64,000 bases of DNA from Scleroderma bovista. Its lineage: Eukaryota > Basidiomycota > Agaricomycetes > Boletales > Sclerodermataceae. Made by a program: the position numbers and the translations under genes. Each line of letters starts with the position of its first letter. Position 1 is the stretch's first letter. This document shows, piece after piece, positions 43,304-55,116 of the stretch. The stretch spans positions 147,847 through 211,846 of the forward strand of contig JAYMGJ010000017.1 in the NCBI GenBank assembly GCA_037178675.1, in the 5' to 3' direction. The notes below the pieces were generated by a model that was not told where the DNA came from, ran no database searches, and saw nothing but the letters and a program-made list of their open reading frames with translations.

Positions 43304-44643
43304 TTGGGTGTGTGTAAGATTGACTGAGTTGAACTATCTGCAACCATTGAATTCTGCTGTATGAGCATGAAAATCATGAATGCCAAATTTCTGCCATGGT
43401 TCGCGCAGTGTTCAGACAGGTAGTAAATATAAGATATCTGCAGGTTATTAAGAGATATTGTTGTTATGGAAATCCATCCACTTGTAATCATTGATCCTAT
43501 GCTCCCACATAGCCTCAACACTGGGTTCTTCCACTGGTCGACGCAAATTTGTATGCAGTGGTGGACATTAAAGAAATGACACCAGCTGCGGGCCCTTTGG
43601 GAGATGATGGCAGGAAGGTTACAACCCAGAAAACAAAAGTTCAAGATCCAATGAACCAGTTGAAGTGTACCAAATAAATTACAAAATATCTATGAGTATA
43701 CTATTATCACAGAAATCATAACATTGTTTTGTTGTGAACTGGGGAGCTATACGGTACTTATCAAAAAGCTATCATGGATATCATCAAGTGGCAATAATTT
43801 GTCCTTCATCAGAACCCTAAAAGGTACCCAGATTTCTGACTCGATGTTTCTTCATGGCTCATTATGGGCATTGATTGGACACCTATGTCATTGTCTCGCT
43901 TTTTGACACCATCAATAGGCAGCTAATTTTTCTCTTCAAAACAGTGGACCCACCAGCACTGATGATTGGCATTGAATCTCATCCTGTGTATGATCATTAT
44001 CAAGGGAGCCTTCCTCTGTTGCACCGGCAGTAACAAGTGTAGTATTACCCAAGAAAATGCTGTTTCTTATCATCTCGGACCTTGTTGGCGCACAAAGAAA
44101 ATAAGTGACCCTACCACTACAATGATGCAGCTGTGCAGAATGAGTGCAGAATTTATATTGTATGGGGGATTTGCAGTTGAAGGTGCTCGTAGTGCGCCTT
44201 CCCCTGTGAATTGCATTCAATCAGCATGAACACAAAGGTAACACCTGATGGAGGCTTACTTAGGATCATCACAATGCCAAACATGTTCCCTCTTATCAAG
44301 AGAGGGTTAGCAAGACAAAGTGTAGACATGCCAGACAAAGGTAGATGACTTACAAACACCAAGAATGGATGCACTCCATCAGCATTCCTTGCCAGCTCCA
44401 CACCAAACTCAAGTGCTGTAGGAAGCATTGTCATGCTGCCCCAGCGACAATGTTTCATCCAGTCTTTGGTCTGTCTAGGGGAGACTTAGGATGACCCAGT
44501 GGCCTTCACATGCCTTCAGCTTGATCCGATAAGTTGGCTGCATATGTCCATCTGGGTGGTACATAGCGCTACATTGTGCAAAGAGGTGTTACCTTCTTGT
44601 TGGTGACAGGTGATGGAGCAAGGGAAAGCAGGTTTGATGAGTA
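43304..44643 (-). other. Uncharacterised stretch with possible gene relic on minus strand
   Basis: Minus-strand frames at 44458-44153 and 44220-43936 can be linked by intron-like GT..AG intervals (for example GTAAGTCATC at about 44353 and GTAAGCCTCC at about 44264). The first frame contains MTMLPTALEFGVELARNADG and looks like real protein, but I do not recognise a family. Another minus-strand frame at 43644-43267 has stops in the alternative frame. Probably a decayed gene or unknown transposon. Confidence 0.3.
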
Positions 44644-44648
44644 GTAGG

Positions 44649-44841
44649 TGTTAGAATTCGTGCACTGAGTTGATCGGGGTGACCACAATGGGTGGATGGG
44701 TGTGAACCAGGTCCAAACGCGATGGGTATACAGGGTATGACTACGAACTATTTATCTTGTAGGTAGAACAGCTAATATATCAAAACTAATAACTGTAACT
44801 AGTCTTGTAAGTTTGCCACGTAGCGGCCATATATTCTGACA
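44649..44841 (-). repeat. Solo LTR of the gag-only element family
   Basis: 193 bp, the same length as the LTRs at 3824 and 5140, in reverse orientation. It is flanked by perfect GTAGG duplications (44644-44648 and 44842-44846). It marks an independent insertion that later lost its interior by LTR-LTR recombination. Confidence 0.95.
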
Positions 44842-44846
44842 GTAGG

Positions 44847-46060
44847 GGCTAGACGTGGACTAGTGATACTATTATTAGTGTTTTCTAGGAGTCATCCGTA
44901 CGCAGTGGCGACTCCGCGATGGCATCCGAGATGGTCCTGCGCTGATCTGCTAAGGAATAAGCATCGGTCCATTATGAATCTGGCGAGGGCGCGATCGGCG
45001 CTAACGTACGCTTTCCTTTCAAATGCTTTCTCGGCCAGTCGTCGACGGTCACTAGCGCTGCTGTGGCAATCTGTGACGGATGTCGGACGCCCGCAACTGT
45101 TCTATGCCTGGCAAAGACGATTGGGCTCGTGACGTGAATGCCAGGGCCCCAACCTACCGACTCGAACTGGAGGTGTGGCCCGTGATCAAACAATCTGGAT
45201 TATAACTTCAGCCTTCACCACATCCACGACGCTCATTGACAACCTGAAAACTGTGCGTCCTCACTGCAATAGGACGTAGCACGGAAGCATTATCGGTGGT
45301 GAATGCGAAGTCGAAGATGATTCGAATTCGAAGGAACAAACATGGCCCGAATTCAGACTAATCGTCTCGATCAAGTTCCAAACTTCGATGTTCAATATAG
45401 AACGCCTTCGCTTGCTCTACATAACAAAGGCATTTAGATAATTGCAACCCTCGCCGAGGCCTATGGCGGGTGCCCGCGCACCACCGCGCGAGACCCAGTC
45501 ACCCAGGACAGTACGCTTTACTTACGTGGATGTAAAATGCTTGCCACTTGGGTCATTTGAACCACCCTATTTTACCACACAGGTATTGACATCCCTCCAT
45601 CGAAATTGGTGCAGAGTAGTCGATATCCTTGGATGCCTTTGGTCCTCACTGCAAGCATAACTTGACATGTCTACATGATCATATCGGCGAACCTCCATAG
45701 TATTCGGCTCGGAGAAAAATAGGACGTTATTGTTTCGTAAACTTTACTCTGTCGGACTGTCATGTCCAGAAGATTTGAACACGACCATCATCGAGCGCTG
45801 AAAGGCCCAGCCAAGTATGCAGACTGTACCAGGTGTTGTTTCAACATACTGGTGCTGAATCAAAACCAAGGAGCTCTTGGTGAGCGCCAAATCTTAAGCA
45901 GTCTCTCTAGTTGTCTTTGTGCAATGCGTCAGACGTTTGTTCGGCTCGCTTCCTAGAACATACCTCGAGGTTCGACTAGAAGCACCTGGGGCTTCTTTTG
46001 GTTGTATTGACGAAGCATGTCCGATGCATGTGACTCAATCAACAAAAGATGAGAGGTGAG
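44847..46060. other. Intergenic, no gene recognised
   Basis: Short frames only (for example 44863-45132 plus, with Arg/Ser/Ala-rich product). No domains. The base composition becomes more like the host genes that follow. Confidence 0.4.
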
Positions 46061-46069
46061 TATAAAATC
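46061..46069 (+). promoter_or_regulatory. TATA box of secreted protein gene
   Basis: GTATAAAAT, 82 bp upstream of the ATG at 46143. Confidence 0.55.
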
Positions 46070-46142
46070 GACTCCAAATTTTCTTCACGCTCATCATCCG
46101 TCCCTCAGATCCACACGGACCTATTGACTGTTGTGCCCAACG

Positions 46143-46564
46143 ATGCGTCTCTCTCAGTTTGCTCTCTTTGTTGCCTCCCTCATTGCTGTTGCTACTGCTG
46201 CTGTCCCAGATGCAGCAGCAATGGGTATTATTGCAAAGAGAGACGAGCCAAAGTGTTTTCCCCCAGCGATGACATGCGAGAAATCCGAAGACTGCTGTGA
46301 CAACGAGTGCAAGGCGGCCTTAGATCCTAAAGATAAAACTTGTGGGGTCAGTTTCCACACCCGACGATCCTCGGTTGGCGCTGACGTTTGAATTTTAAGG
46401 GCTGTTATTTCCCGTTGAATGATCCCTGCTTCGTTGAGTTGGGACATCTATGCTGTGAAGGACAATGTGTTCCAAGTTCTGACGACCCCAGTTTGGGAAC
46501 ATGCACTAAGGTCAGCTCTTGTCAAGTCGATGTTTGTTCAAAAATTCACTTTGATTAGGTGTGA
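46143..46564 (+). CDS. Small secreted protein with two cystine-knot-like modules
   Basis: Three exons (46143-46346, 46400-46510, 46559-46564) give 106 residues. The introns are 53 and 48 nt with GT..AG ends. Residues 1-20 are a signal peptide (MRLSQFALFVASLIAVATAA), followed by a short propeptide ending in a Lys-Arg kexin-type site at residues 32-33. The mature part has twelve cysteines in two six-cysteine modules, C-x6-C-x5-CC-x3-C-x10-C and C-x7-C-x7-CC-x3-C-x11-C, matching the C..C..CC..C..C order of inhibitor-cystine-knot folds. The intron between exons 1 and 2 separates the modules. It should be extracellular and disulfide-rich. Function unknown: small secreted cysteine-rich proteins of fungi include effectors, inhibitors and wall proteins. 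Confidence 0.75.
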
Positions 46565-47576
46565 AAATGTATTTAGATCATGAGGGCAGATGGAGCCACG
46601 AGTGTGGAGTCGATAATTGTTGCCTTTGTCGTTCGCCAATCAAGCCCATACAAGTGGTGTATTGCAATTAGTAATGGAAACTATGATAATACGACTCTTG
46701 GATCCAGAGAATCAGTCACTACTGAACTAATGTCTAGCTATCCATATAGATCACTGGCAGAATCAATGTTTGCATGCAGCTGTGGGCCAGACAGTACGTT
46801 TTGAAGCGTGTATGCGTCATGCCGCTGTAGACAATACCTGTGATATGTTCGTAGAGCATCGTCTAGGGCGTTTCCCCATGGAATGTCTTAGCTGAAAGAT
46901 ACAGGTCTCGTTGCTGAAGGTTGGAGTACAGCTTCATGCGAGCGATTTCCGCACCTCACGGGTACATAATTGACTTCGATCGCGAATGACATCTACAATG
47001 CACGTCTTGCAGAGAACCATGGCAGACCTGCAGGTTACTCAGCTGTGGTTGTGATCACGCTCTGGGGATATGGAATGGAGTAACTAGTACTCACATCGGT
47101 CCCTGGGCAAGCGCATATCACAGACCATGCGGCTCAGAAGATAAGTTCTGCACGTTGGTAGCCTGGATGCTTCGTTGACACCTTCAAAGGGCTAGCACGC
47201 CCAGAGCACCCAACCTGCAATCAGTTACAGCATGTCATATCAGCGACTACTAGAGAGAATCTTGGGCTCACCGAGAGGAGACTAGCGCATAGCATCTGGC
47301 ACCCAAAGATCCCATGTACTCGGAAACACGATAAAGGTTCTCTTGCAGTCGAAGGTACTTGATCGATAGATTCCACCCGACGGCCTAACGCATCTCAGGA
47401 AGTGAGCGGAAATGGTCGAGACAGGATGACAACGATGCCGAAACTGCAAAGTGAATGGAAAATGATACGTCTGCACATATCGTGGCTAGTGGAGTGGCCA
47501 GGACAGTGGGAGGTAGCTGAGCTTGAGTACTTGAGTGCCTGATGGCGTGCTGTTCCATCATAAATATGTGACGAAG
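46565..47576. other. Intergenic, no gene recognised
   Basis: No frame longer than 75 residues with a recognisable feature. It separates the secreted protein gene from the flavin-reductase-like gene. Confidence 0.45.
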
Positions 47577-48692
47577 ATGGAATCTATCGCAGGTTCAGTT
47601 ATGTCTCTTCCTCCCTTTGACCATGATGCACAGACCAAGTTTACCGACCCACCAAACAGCACATGGTCTTTCTGTCAGAAGATCGAGAACACTGATGCCG
47701 GGAGAAAATGGTTGGAAGGCGAAAAGAAAGGATGGAAAGTAATCGACACTGAAGAGGAGGATAAAACGTAATTTTTGCGTGTCCCGCCCAACGCGACATA
47801 ACGAGCTTCAATGTTTCTTGTAGGAAGCTATCCGCCCTCTTGGTCAGTGGTGTACTTCCGCGGCCTATAGCCTTCGTCTCTACGATTTCCGAGACCGGGG
47901 TAGAGAACCTTGCTCCCTTTAGGTATGATTTGCCGGTCACTGATCGAAGCACATATTCATATTCTGCCCCGATCGAAAGCTGGTTCAACGTGGTATGTAC
48001 TAGGTATATTTCGCTGGGTACCCCGTTTGAGTCCTAATATCCAGGTATCCAATCAACCACCAATCGTGTCTATTTCATGCAGGACCGCACCCCGTGCCAA
48101 AGACACGCCCACTAATGCGAAGAATGGACTTGGGTTCACGATAAATATCATCAGCGAGCCGTTTGTCGAAAATGCAACTGCGACCGCCATCGATGCGCCC
48201 CCCGAATTCAATGAGTGGGAAATCAGCGGTCTCACAAAGGTACCTAGCGTACGTCTCCCTGGCTCAGGATATGTATTCAGGTCTGAGATTGATCATTGTT
48301 GCCTCCCATTAGGTACACGTAAAAGCTCCCCGTGTCAAGGAAAGCGCCTTTAGCATGGAATGTGAGGCAAGTCACTTACCATTTCACGAATGGTAGCAAT
48401 GATGGGGTGACGTTCTCCCCAGCTCTTCCAATCTATCGATATCACCCATCCTGCGACCGGAAAATACACTGCAACGTTGATACTGGCCCATGTCAAATAC
48501 ATTCATGTCCGTAAGGACGTGCTCAATGAACGCGGGACGGTCGATATTACCAAGTTCAAGCCTGTCACTCGGTTGGGAGATATCACTTTTGGAAGGATTG
48601 GCGACGTGTTTAGGCTGCCTAGTCCTGTATGGGCAAAGGATGGTGATAAGGTTAGGCAGGCCTTGCGGACAAATATACCCAGCAAGCTATGA
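47577..48692 (+). CDS. Flavin reductase-like (FMN-binding split barrel) protein
   Basis: Six exons: 47577-47767, 47824-47922, 47980-47992, 48045-48248, 48313-48366 and 48423-48692, giving 276 residues. The reading frame closes across all five introns (52-64 nt). Motifs follow the flavin reductase-like family: LPRPIAFVSTISETG...ENLAPF, then SWFNVVSNQPPIVSIS, NLGL/GLGFTINI, the EFNEWEISGLT segment, PRVKESAFSMECELFQ, and the late VKYIHVRKDVL and RIGDVFRLPSP stretches. Family members bind FMN and often act in flavin-dependent oxidoreduction; the substrate is not predictable. Exon 3 is only 13 nt. The fifth intron begins with GC (GCAAGT...CCCCAG) instead of GT. No signal peptide, so probably cytosolic. 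Confidence 0.88.
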
Positions 48693-49138
48693 GGATAGGG
48701 TAAAGTGGAGATAGAGAGAGAACTCGTATTCCTGCACAGATCACATATTACGATCGAGGATTTGGTCGTTGAATGTCACTCATAGATGCTTAGTACATGG
48801 GGCTGGCTCTGAACCATCGGAAATCTTTCTGAGTCTAATTTGATCTTGATGCACGGTTAGGTCTGGTAGCTTGATAGTACACGGCACGATCGAGTTAGAT
48901 ACTTGACTTGGAAGCTCCCAAGCTTGAATTTGGATGTTCATGGAAAATTTGTCCCTTGTTCACACCGCCAGTGAATTGCGTCAAATTTACACGACACAAA
49001 TTGAAACATGTTCCGTTCAGAAACCTGGGATTCTCCGCGATAAGTTGCCAATGATGCTGGAGTGTCAATAGGATTACGCGTTCACTACCTTAAGTTCGTT
49101 GTTTTTGGTCTATAGCCTGATGACGTTCGTACTACCTG
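48693..49138. other. Intergenic, no gene recognised
   Basis: Nothing coding is seen. It ends where homology to the mannosyltransferase gene starts. Confidence 0.5.
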
Positions 49139-49758
49139 ACTGGCACCGTTCACGATCTCAACAACCCAGTCATCATTGAGATCACCCAAATCGGACATGC
49201 CATAGCCAGAGACTTCGTTCTGGGAATCAACGTTTCAACATCCGAGACAGGGGGCGTACATCGTGCGAGTGGAGGGCTTTGTCTGTGTCGAAGCTTGATT
49301 CGAGAGCCATGTTTGATGTATTCCATTGGCGGGTGCTCGTAGTCGTATTGTGGGTAGTTGTCAACTGTGGCATTCGGGGCGATCCAGTTTTATTCTCATC
49401 ACGATGAGGGTACTAGAGTGTGACCTGTTGTTCTTCAAAGGAGCATCAGTCAAGGTACGGACAGGGGTAATTATGTGAGTGAGAGCGAAGACAACCACCC
49501 TGAGGATTGAGATGACGACGTGTAATTTCGGAACCTAGTCCAAGTCATCTGGACAACCATGAACATCTGCTCCATAGTACAGGCTCAACAGCATACGTAT
49601 CATGCATTCTGTGACCCATGGTTTGTCTGAACTCCGCTCACAAAGGCATCTCCATCGCCTGTGAATCTCAAACATAGTCATATAGAATAGTTTGAGGATC
49701 GTGATCAAACAAAGTGCTCTGGCGAGGAAGTGAAATGACCACATCCTGACGGAGACAC
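49139..49758 (-). pseudogene. Duplicated fragment of a PMT mannosyltransferase gene
   Basis: Matches 57164-57850 of the intact PMT4-like gene: the end of exon 3, exon 4 and the first half of exon 5, introns included. Similarity is high by eye (roughly nine bases in ten), with several small deletions. Introns are retained, so the copy arose by DNA duplication, not from mRNA. Frameshifts and stops break every exon. At 49758 it is fused directly to the 3' end of the DUF6533 gene on the same strand. Confidence 0.9.
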
Positions 49759-51389
49759 GCTGGGATCGGTGATAGCAATGTCGCTGACACTATTCGTGCT
49801 AGTACTGAGCACCGTACCAGTAGGTGGCATTGCGAATACCATATCTGCATGGGATAATGGATGCACTGAAGATCCCGTTAGATCTGTAGCCTTTGGATCC
49901 CGAAGGTTCAACATAAGCCTTGAAAGTAGTGTTGCTGAGATCCTGAAGGTGATTGATCCTGTATTTCAGTTATTCTTGCGAATTTAATGTTGGAGACTAA
50001 CACATTGATCAAGCTACAAGGGACACCTTTGAGAGGGTTCTGGAAGAGGGAGGTCAACCCACGTTCAGTGCTATGAGGTCGTCGAAAACTCACTGCTGCC
50101 ACCTAATCCAGGTTGAACCGGGAAAGTAAGGAGGATCACGACTGTGCAACTCACCAATAGCACAAGCACATTGGCAATATTGGCTCCACACATCACCCTG
50201 AAAGGATAGTATCTTATCAGGAACATTCATTCCCCAAAATTCTCAACATACGCAAAGTACAGGGAACCTAATCACTGATGTGAGTTGTAGCGGAAGGGCA
50301 AAGCTCGACAGACACACCATCTCGTATCAAGATGTCTGTTATACCCCGACTGCATTCCTTCCGAATACGTAGTGACCGCCTGAGGGTAAGTAGGAAGATA
50401 AAAGCGTCAGAAATAATTTGTCCACTCCATGAAATTGCTGTATCTGGATGTAATGGTGTGGAGGAACTGATGTCGAAAACAGTACTCCTGAAGATGAATT
50501 GGAGTCACATGGCCCTGTGGAATGTCAAGTCCAGGTCATACATGACACGAAGAAGCCTCACTGCTCAGATGTTAGATATGAACCAGGAGGACAACCGACA
50601 TTCACTGTCGGCTGTGACGAAGGTGTAAGATCCACAGAAGAAGCATTTAAGGAGAACACTGCCCACTTTTTATCACCTTATCAATCATCGGGCATGTAAA
50701 CATCCATTGAAATAACAGACGTACACAGCCAACAAGGAATGCGCCAAGGCCAAGCACCAGGAAGAAGCTCAAAATTCGCCGGCTATTTCGATAAAGAGCG
50801 TGGACACGCATAGTCATGATGTCTTCGGTTCGTTACAACGATGAGCATGAGATACAACAGCGAGCTACGCACCCATTCCAATGACCTGGATGACGGCAAC
50901 CTCCAATTGGCCAACAAAGCGTAGAGATTTACATCTGAGAATGTCCTATATAGCCACAGGGAAGCGAACTGGAATTAGCTCATCGCTACGTCGGAAAGTG
51001 GTTGTACGGAATGGACCGTCAACAAGGATATAACTTACACTGATGTCCGACTGAGTTTCTGGTGTCCAGAAAGAATACACCAGGAATGGAGCGTGGCCAA
51101 GGACGGTAATGTATCGATTGGCAATGAAAAGGGTAAACGCCCATGATCTTTTCGATCTTTTCCAGAATAACGCGACCTCTCGTGCGATCGTAAGTGTGTA
51201 GTCATATAATATTAAAGCTGCACACAAGTATCAGTGCCCAGTAGCCGGGTGGAAACAAGAATCGGGGTGTAAGGGCCTCACTGAATACGACAGCAGCGAA
51301 AGCAGCGTTAATATCTCTGGAATTGAGAAGTCGACAATTAGTGTTGAATAACTGTAAAATATGAGAAGAACCCACAACTGAGAGAACAT
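49759..51389 (-). CDS. DUF6533 integral membrane protein, copy A
   Basis: Minus-strand multi-exon gene. Exon 1 is only 14 nt (51376-51389, ATG at 51389), exon 2 is 35 nt (51282-51316) and exon 3 is 51039-51217, with introns of 59 and 64 nt. The N-terminal DUF6533 signature is LYDYTLTIAREVALFWKR followed by NRYITVLG. Downstream pieces include MRVHALYRNSRRIL with hydrophobic segments (about 50830-50700), VMCGANIANVLVLL (about 50190-50150) and the terminal MLNLRDPK (about 49910). The family has about seven membrane helices and no known function. The 3' end differs from copy B: past MPPTGTVLS it runs into the mannosyltransferase fragment with no clear native stop, so the C-terminus is probably altered. 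Confidence 0.7.
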
Positions 51390-52340
51390 CGAAGAAGTTT
51401 GGCTGGTCCCAGCGGTCCAAATTTATGTGGCTTCTGTTTAAAACGCATCACCATGAGTAAGTAATGCGCTACAGCCACAATTTAAACAGTCCCCGAGTCC
51501 CACACCTGTCCAAACCTACATGTGGGAACGCATTTAGTGTCATGGGTAATGCGCTACAGCAATTTAAGTAGTCTCTCCCAGTCTCCCCCCCGCGTTGGGT
51601 ATGTAATCTCCAACGCGGTTTGCTTGGCCAAATCGATAGATTGGCACTGGCAAGTGATATGCCAATCAGCGAGATATCCCATACACCAAAATGCTGTGGT
51701 GCAATACACCGCATGTGTCACGGTGATGTGCCCAGCTTCAGTGGTCTGGGGGCAGTTCACTTGGATCATTGATTACAAAACTCCCCAGGATCAGTGTTCT
51801 TGGCGTTTGACATACCTCCAGAAGTAAAAATGAGTAAGAAAGACTCGAATAGCTCAGTACCTCGAGACTCATGATGGACGGGTTGGGACCTGTTGGGACC
51901 GGGATTGAATTCCTGCTTGTACTATCTCACGGTCACAATATGACTTCTCGCCAATGGAATTACACAAAAATTGCTTTGCCCCAATATTAAGACTCGGGAT
52001 TCGGGAATGCGAGACCATCATTGACGCGAATGATGCTAATGACCTTGTTATAAGCGAGGGCGATCGCACAGTCTTATGTCTGTTCGGGAATCACAGCTAT
52101 CCTGCTTGACTCTGGAAGCCCTTCGGGCCACGTACAGTAATAATCTGCCGATTTGTCCTTCTTAAGGACTCGGGAGTGGGTGTCGGCGAAATTAGTAAGT
52201 TAGCATCTCACTGTCCGCATCTCCTGAGTCGACTCTTCTGAGACAGATTAGGGAGCTCTATCTCAAGTTAGTAAGGTTAACTTCTGGCCCATCAGATGAG
52301 CCCAGATACACGACAAATCTCGGTACTATACTTCATAACA
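51390..52340. other. Intergenic between DUF6533 copies
   Basis: No gene. Two related segments containing TAATGCGCTACAGC...AATTTAA lie at about 51464-51490 and 51548-51572, a direct repeat about 85 bp apart. Confidence 0.45.
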
Positions 52341-53974
52341 TTACACTGCGGGGATCATGCCAGCGCTAGTGCCAACAGGTGGCATGGCGAATGCCATGTT
52401 TGCATGCGATAACGAACGTAATGAAGATCCCGTTGGATCCGTTAGTTTTGGATCCCGGAGGTTCAACATAAGCCTTGAAATCAGTATTGCCGAGAACCTA
52501 GTATGATTGATCTAGTTTCTCCGTTACCACTTCAAAACAATTAGTGGAGACTAACATGTTCGCAAAAGTACCAAAGAGACCTCTGAGGGAGTTCTGAAAG
52601 GTGATTAACCATTATTCAGTGCTGTTAGGATATTGAGAACTCACATTTGCCACCTAACCCAAATTGAAATGGGCTTGAAGTAGGAAGGAACACAAAACTC
52701 ACCAATAAAACAATTATATTCGCAACATTGACACCACACATTACCCTGCAAGGACGGCACATCGTCAGGAACATTGACTTGCCTTGCACAAAAATAATAC
52801 CCAACACACCCAAAGTACAAAGAACCTAACAATTCAAAGATGAGTTGTAGCGGAATGGTGAGCTCGATGGACACACCATCTCGTAGCAGGATGTTGGTTA
52901 TACTCCGGCTTCCTTTCCGAATCCGCAGTGATTGCACAAGGGTAAGTACGAAGATAATGAGGTCATAAAAGAGTTGTCCGCTCCATGCAATTGCTGTATC
53001 TGTATGTGTCAATGTGCATAACACAAGGATTAATTCAGAAACGATGCTTCTGGAGATTGGTTCAAGTAACATACGCATGGCCCTGTGGTTTATCAACTCC
53101 GAGTTACACGCGCAACACGGAGATGGCTCACTGTTCAAATGACAGATATGAATCGGAGGCGCAGCTAACATTCCCAGACTGCTGTGACACAGTATGATCC
53201 GCCGAAGCTGATGAAGCGGAATTGCTGAAGAACACCGCCCACTTTTTTTGTTATCTTATTAGTCACCAGGCTATTATCCATTGAGGTAAGACCCGTACAC
53301 ATCCAACAGCCATTCCACCAAGCCAAAGTATCGCAAGTGAGATCAAAACTCGCCGGCTATTTTGATAAAGAGCATAGACACTCATAGTCATGATGACTTT
53401 GATTCGTTACGACAACGAAGATAGCATATGAGGCTGAACTACTCACCTGATCCAAGTACTTGGATGACAACGATCACCCATTGGTTAAAGAGGCGCATGG
53501 AGTGACACCTGATATGGTACTACGTAAATCAAAAACCAACGAAGGAATCAGCTCACCACTAGTTCCAGAGAAAGGCAGTGCACGTCAGAATATCAGTTAG
53601 AGGATAGATTAGTGCGAGTCAAGAAGAGGAACTACACTATACTCTAATTGAATTGGCGGCGACCAGAATGAATGCAGCCACGTTGGAATACGGCCCAGGA
53701 TTGTGATGTATCGATTGGCAACAAATATGGCAAACGGCCATGATCTTTTGGGCCTTTGCCAGAATAGCTCGATTTCTCGTGCAATTGTGAGTGTGTAGTC
53801 ATGAATTAGTAGTGCTGCACACAAATTTCAGTCGGAGGCGAAAGAACAATTACTGGAACTTCACTGAAAACAACAACAGTGAAAGAAGCATCCATATTCC
53901 TGGTGATCACAGCTCGATGTTAGTAATGCTGGACATTTGTAAAGATCGAGAAGCACCCACAACTGAATAGCCAT
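52341..53974 (-). CDS. DUF6533 integral membrane protein, copy B
   Basis: Tandem paralogue of copy A with the same exon plan: exon 1 of 14 nt (53961-53974, MAIQL), exon 2 of 35 nt (53865-53899) and exon 3 starting at 53814 with LIHDYTLTIAREIELFW and KRSWPFAIFVANRYITILG. Further exons hold MSVYALYQNSRRVL (about 53400-53360), the segment SIELTIPLQLIFELLGSLYFG (about 52870-52800) and VMCGVNVANIIVLL (about 52745-52705). The last exon has MLNLRDPKLTDPTGSS and ends at a TAA at 52341-52343. Multi-pass membrane protein of unknown function, common as clusters in agarics. Not every intron could be fixed, but no stop is forced. Confidence 0.72.
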
Positions 53975-54408
53975 TGATGAGGTTTGAGTGGACAACAGTA
54001 CGAATCTAAGAGGAAGGAAGCCACCAAGACGTGTCCAGTGATTCAGAGTGAGTGTCCGAAGCAGCTCCTTCGTTTGGAGCTTTAATACTGATGGGATCCC
54101 CCCGCATATATGTAGGTTGGATAGACCAGTATCTAAAGAATGAAGAAACACATGTTGATCTGGCCACTCACAAGTGCCGCATAAGATCATTTACATAATT
54201 ATAAGTTTTCTGATGGCCTGAAAGTCGTTACATACTTGCTGTATCAGATGTCAGATTCAGTATCAACTAACCTGTACTTTTAGTGACCCGGTGACATCAT
54301 TTATTGAACAGCACAGGTAAGGAATGCCGTGGTAAAGATGATGTTGAAGCTCGATGGTCGCCACTGCTTAACGTTGACGAAGGCGGTTTGATGGTTCTCT
54401 TGGCCTGT

Positions 54409-54451
54409 ACTAACGCTTACCAAGGTGTTTGCCTCCCCGACTTGTTGGCCA
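54409..54451 (+). repeat. Inverted repeat, left copy (43 bp)
   Basis: Matches the reverse complement of 55074-55116 with a single mismatch; contains TTACCAAGGTGTTTGCC. Both copies can be read as the same peptide, GQQVGEANTLVSVS, on the minus strand here and on the plus strand at 55074, so they may be pieces of one gene family in opposite orientation. Confidence 0.85.
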
Positions 54452-55073
54452 TCACAAAATGTCACAGAAAGTAACGCATGATCACACCTCAAAATTTGAA
54501 GTCCCGCTGGAAGCCTTGCACAATGCACAGTGCAAAGAAATAGTAATGATGTCTATTGAATATGTTGTACTTAGTAGACAGAATCTATTAGTAAATGCCA
54601 TATAATGGTGCTAGTAATGTGCAGTATCAAATGAGAGATCATTAGGCTGAATATATGACTGTGTACTACTTGATGCGCTATTTGAATGCTCCTGCTGTGA
54701 AATTGTTGTGGCGTCAGAGTTGGGTATTGTTGGGGCAACGACAAATGAGCGGTGCCCATTGGGGGGTAGAGTTGTCCGTAGTAAGTGGTGTGTGGCTGCG
54801 ACCATGATGACGGCGGAGGTCCACTACCGTTTGGACCTGGTGAATGGAAATGCGAGAACGATACTGCTTGGACAATTCATACTCCGCTTCGGCATGTGTC
54901 AGCAAGTCCATCACAGGCGTGATTCCTCTGCCTGTCACGCTGTTTTCGCTATCTCAACAAATACTCTGTGGATCAACATGGTTCAACTTCGCAGTACCTA
55001 AGGATACATATTTCATGACATGTGACCATACAGAAAATTTGTTGTTAGGGAAGAAGTTGTCGTTTTGAAAACC

Positions 55074-55116
55074 TGGCCAACAAGTGGGGGAGGCAAACAC
55101 CTTGGTAAGCGTTAGT
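55074..55116 (-). repeat. Inverted repeat, right copy (43 bp)
   Basis: Partner of 54409-54451, 622 bp away. Similarity stops abruptly at both ends. Confidence 0.85.

Noticed and set aside
51842..51905. tRNA-like motifs TAGCTCAGT and GGATTGAATTCC
   Set aside because: The spacing is roughly tRNA-like, but no acceptor stem pairs and there is no plausible anticodon arm.
54571..54938. Two overlapping minus-strand frames as a gene
   Set aside because: Gln/Ser/Thr-rich products with no domain, no convincing introns and no clear start.
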